A stretch of DNA of 20,517 nucleotides from the IMG/VR virus record IMGVR_UViG_3300009285_002340, positions 1-20,517 of that record; one strand, given 5' to 3'. This DNA comes from a virus. The position numbers and the translations under genes were made by a program. Shown piece after piece: positions 19,100 to 20,517 of the stretch. The notes under the pieces were generated by a model, which did not search any database, was not told where the DNA came from, and was given only the letters and a program-made list of their open reading frames with translations. Within the stretch, counting starts at the first letter, position 1. Every line of letters starts with the position of its first letter.

Positions 19100-19141
19100 A
19101 GACGCCTACGAGACCGCAAGGTCCGTAGGCATCTTTTCGTT
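19100..19141 (+). terminator. Intrinsic terminator closing the moron cassette
   Basis: AGACGCCTACG-A-GACC pairs with GGTC-CGTAGGC-A-TCT around a GCAA loop, immediately followed by TTTTCGTTT. Stem strength, GNRA loop and T-tract together make this the clearest terminator in the window. It lies 15 bp before the protease ATG at 19156. Confidence 0.85.
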
Positions 19142-19155
19142 TCAGGGGGGTGACG

Positions 19156-20193
19156 ATGCCCTGGTATATCGAAGAGCGGGATGGGCGCTATTGCGTCCAC
19201 AAGGGCGAAAAGGAAGGCGAGCTAGTCAAGTGCCATGCCACGCGCAAAGAGGCGCAGGACCACATGGCCGCGCTCTATGCCAACATGCCCGCGGGCGAGA
19301 AAACGCTGACCCTGGTTGAAGTGGTCCCCGACTACGGTATTGTGGCGCGCGAGGACGGCACGACCTGGAAAGTCGCCTACACGCTAGATGCACAGGGTGA
19401 GCCGCAGCTAATCCCGGAAGCCGACTGGCTCCAGGTCGAGAAGCAGTGGACTCCGGTCGGCATGAAAGCTGCGCCTGATCTGGCCGCACAGTTCCAGGCC
19501 AAGCTACCGCAGCGGATCCCCGCGGGCAATGCGCTCAAGACCATCGGCAAGACGACCACCGAACTGCGCGTCGCCAACTATATGTGTCTCTTTGGCGGAC
19601 GCGACCTGGAGGGCCTCGCCAGCCCACGGCGCAATGCGGACGGCAGTCGCGGCGAGTATTTCACCAAAGCTACCAAATTTAGCAGCCCGTACACCGAAAC
19701 GGGCGTGCTGTATGAGGATTGGGAGCACGGCATAGCGCCCGCAGATGAGCCGGGCGCAGACGAGCCGCTTGGCATCGTGGATTGGAAAACGGCCAAGATT
19801 ACCGACAAGGGGTTGTTTGTCGAGCGCGTCTTGAATCGGCGCAACCAGTATGTGCAGTTCTTGGAAGAGCTAATCGACCAGGGTCTTATCGGCACGTCTA
19901 GCCAGGCCATCCCGACCGGCGTCCAGAAGGCCGCCGACGGGCATATCGTGGCGTGGCCCTTGATGCGCGACACCTTGACCGTCACGCCGATGGAGCCGCG
20001 CAACCTGACCGACAACCAACTGCAAGCTATCAAGCGCGCGGGCGAAAGACTACCCGCGTTGAAATCTATCTTTGCGGCGTGGCAGACAACGCCAGAGGCG
20101 GACGCCGGAGGGGAGCCAGGCCAGGCTCCCGGCGACGCGGCTGAGGACGCACAACGCCTGTCCCTAGAGCTAGATCTGTTGGAGATTGACTAG
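19156..20193 (+). CDS. Prohead protease with N-terminal extension
   Basis: 345 residues from the ATG at 19156, after a GGGGGG run; a GTG at 19150 adds two residues. The N-terminal 40 residues (WYIEERDGRYCVHKGEKEGE, CHATRKEAQDHMAALYANM) are a small extra domain often fused to phage proteases. The protease core starts at TTELRVANYMCLFGG: LYEDWEHGIAP with the catalytic His, LGIVDWKTAKITDKGLFVE, and GLIGTSSQAIPTG with the catalytic Ser, as in U35-type prohead proteases. It trims scaffold and capsid N-termini during head maturation. The acidic tail (PEADAGGEPGQAPGDAAEDA) is unstructured. It directly precedes the capsid gene. Confidence 0.87.
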   Translation: MPWYIEERDGRYCVHKGEKEGELVKCHATRKEAQDHMAALYANMPAGEKTLTLVEVVPDYGIVAREDGTTWKVAYTLDAQGEPQLIPEADWLQVEKQWTPVGMKAAPDLAAQFQAKLPQRIPAGNALKTIGKTTTELRVANYMCLFGGRDLEGLASPRRNADGSRGEYFTKATKFSSPYTETGVLYEDWEHGIAPADEPGADEPLGIVDWKTAKITDKGLFVERVLNRRNQYVQFLEELIDQGLIGTSSQAIPTGVQKAADGHIVAWPLMRDTLTVTPMEPRNLTDNQLQAIKRAGERLPALKSIFAAWQTTPEADAGGEPGQAPGDAAEDAQRLSLELDLLEID

Positions 20194-20203
20194 GAGGCAG
20201 AGT

Positions 20204-20517
20204 GTGAAAACGATTCAGGAACTCATCGAGGCGGCCCGCAAGGCCATCGAAGAAGGCAAGCTCGATGAGGCCAAGCAACTAACTGAACAGGCTAAGGCGC
20301 TCAAGGCCATCGAGGAATTGACGCCACCGCCCACGCCCGCTAAGGCAGGCCCGCCCCCGCCCCCCACCAACGGCGCGGGCGTGGCTGTGACCGTAGTCGA
20401 GGACGCTGCGGACAAGGCGCTGCGCGAACGCCCGTTCAAGGGCATGGGCGATTTCCTGATGGCGGTCAAGGACGCCGGACAGGGCCCCCACGATAACCGC
20501 CTCTTCCCGCTGCGCTC
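20204..20517 (+). CDS. Major capsid protein, N-terminal part (runs off the window)
   Basis: Starts at a GTG at 20204 with AGGAGG 6 nt upstream and is open to the window edge (104 codons). The first 35 residues are a coiled-coil delta domain (IQELIEAARKAIEEGKLDEA, KQLTEQAKALKAIEEL), the scaffold that the protease at 19156 should remove. A Pro/Ala linker follows (PPPTPAKAGPPPPPTNGAG). RPFKGMGDFLMAVKDAG then DNRLFPLR is the opening of the mature HK97 capsid fold (the F-x-x-x-G-x-F-L-x-A-V motif). The gene order portal, F-like, protease, capsid agrees. Confidence 0.85.
   Translation, partial: MKTIQELIEAARKAIEEGKLDEAKQLTEQAKALKAIEELTPPPTPAKAGPPPPPTNGAGVAVTVVEDAADKALRERPFKGMGDFLMAVKDAGQGPHDNRLFPLR

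Noticed and set aside
1-20517. Integrase, attachment site, tRNA or rRNA genes
   Set aside because: No recombinase motif, cloverleaf or rRNA-like sequence was seen, so integration state cannot be decided from this window.

Overview
The window reads as one end of a tailed-phage genome or prophage. The right half (about 13.97-20.5 kb) has a siphovirus-type HK97 packaging and head order: small terminase, large terminase, portal, Mu F-like head protein, gp10-like protein, prohead protease and the start of the major capsid protein. The left half is early and accessory DNA. GC is high and several promoters are close to sigma-70 consensus. A G-rich GGGAGTAGGGGATAGGG-type repeat inside the portal gene resembles minisatellites I associate with Cyanobacteria and some Chloroflexota, so such a host is a guess. 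No integrase, tRNA, rRNA or CRISPR array was seen.

Layout. (1) 1-1.4 kb is a divergent control region: a zinc-ribbon protein and a pentapeptide-repeat protein (cut by the window edge) run leftward from a perfect TTGACA-17-TATAAT promoter, and an XRE-type repressor runs rightward from its own promoter. (2) 1.5-3.7 kb is a tightly overlapping train of small genes, several with membrane segments, around a PAPS-reductase-like PP-loop protein. (3) 3.7-4.3 kb holds two RNA-like structured stretches; the second, with two interleaved inverted repeats that predict a large pseudoknot, leads into an HNH endonuclease gene. (4) 4.3-9.4 kb is a replication block: an OB-fold-like protein with an SSB-style acidic tail, a zinc-finger/HNH-like protein, and a primase-polymerase/SF3 helicase, followed by an array of DnaA-box-like 9-mers that is a candidate origin. 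Paralogous HNH genes sit on both sides of the block. (5) 9.4-12.4 kb is accessory: a TubC-like docking protein, a truncated HNH gene interrupted by an opposite-strand zinc-ribbon HNH gene, an intact relative of the interrupted gene, a TGT/DpdA-like protein and small proteins. (6) 12.37-13.96 kb is a unit with its own promoter. Its predicted transcript starts with a near-perfect hairpin and encodes a minimal CHAT/caspase-like protease, then a coiled-coil/membrane protein, a multi-pass membrane protein and two mini-proteins, where a lysis cassette would be expected. (7) 13.97-20.5 kb is packaging and head genes, interrupted at 18.53-19.14 kb by a moron-like cassette with promoter, two unknown genes and an intrinsic terminator.

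The stretches most worth follow-up are the pseudoknot leader at 4139-4291, the CHAT-led cassette at 12372-13962, the HNH gene inserted in an HNH gene near 10051, the candidate origin at 8412-8555 and the moron at 18535-19141. All function calls rest on reading motifs by eye; no database search was run.
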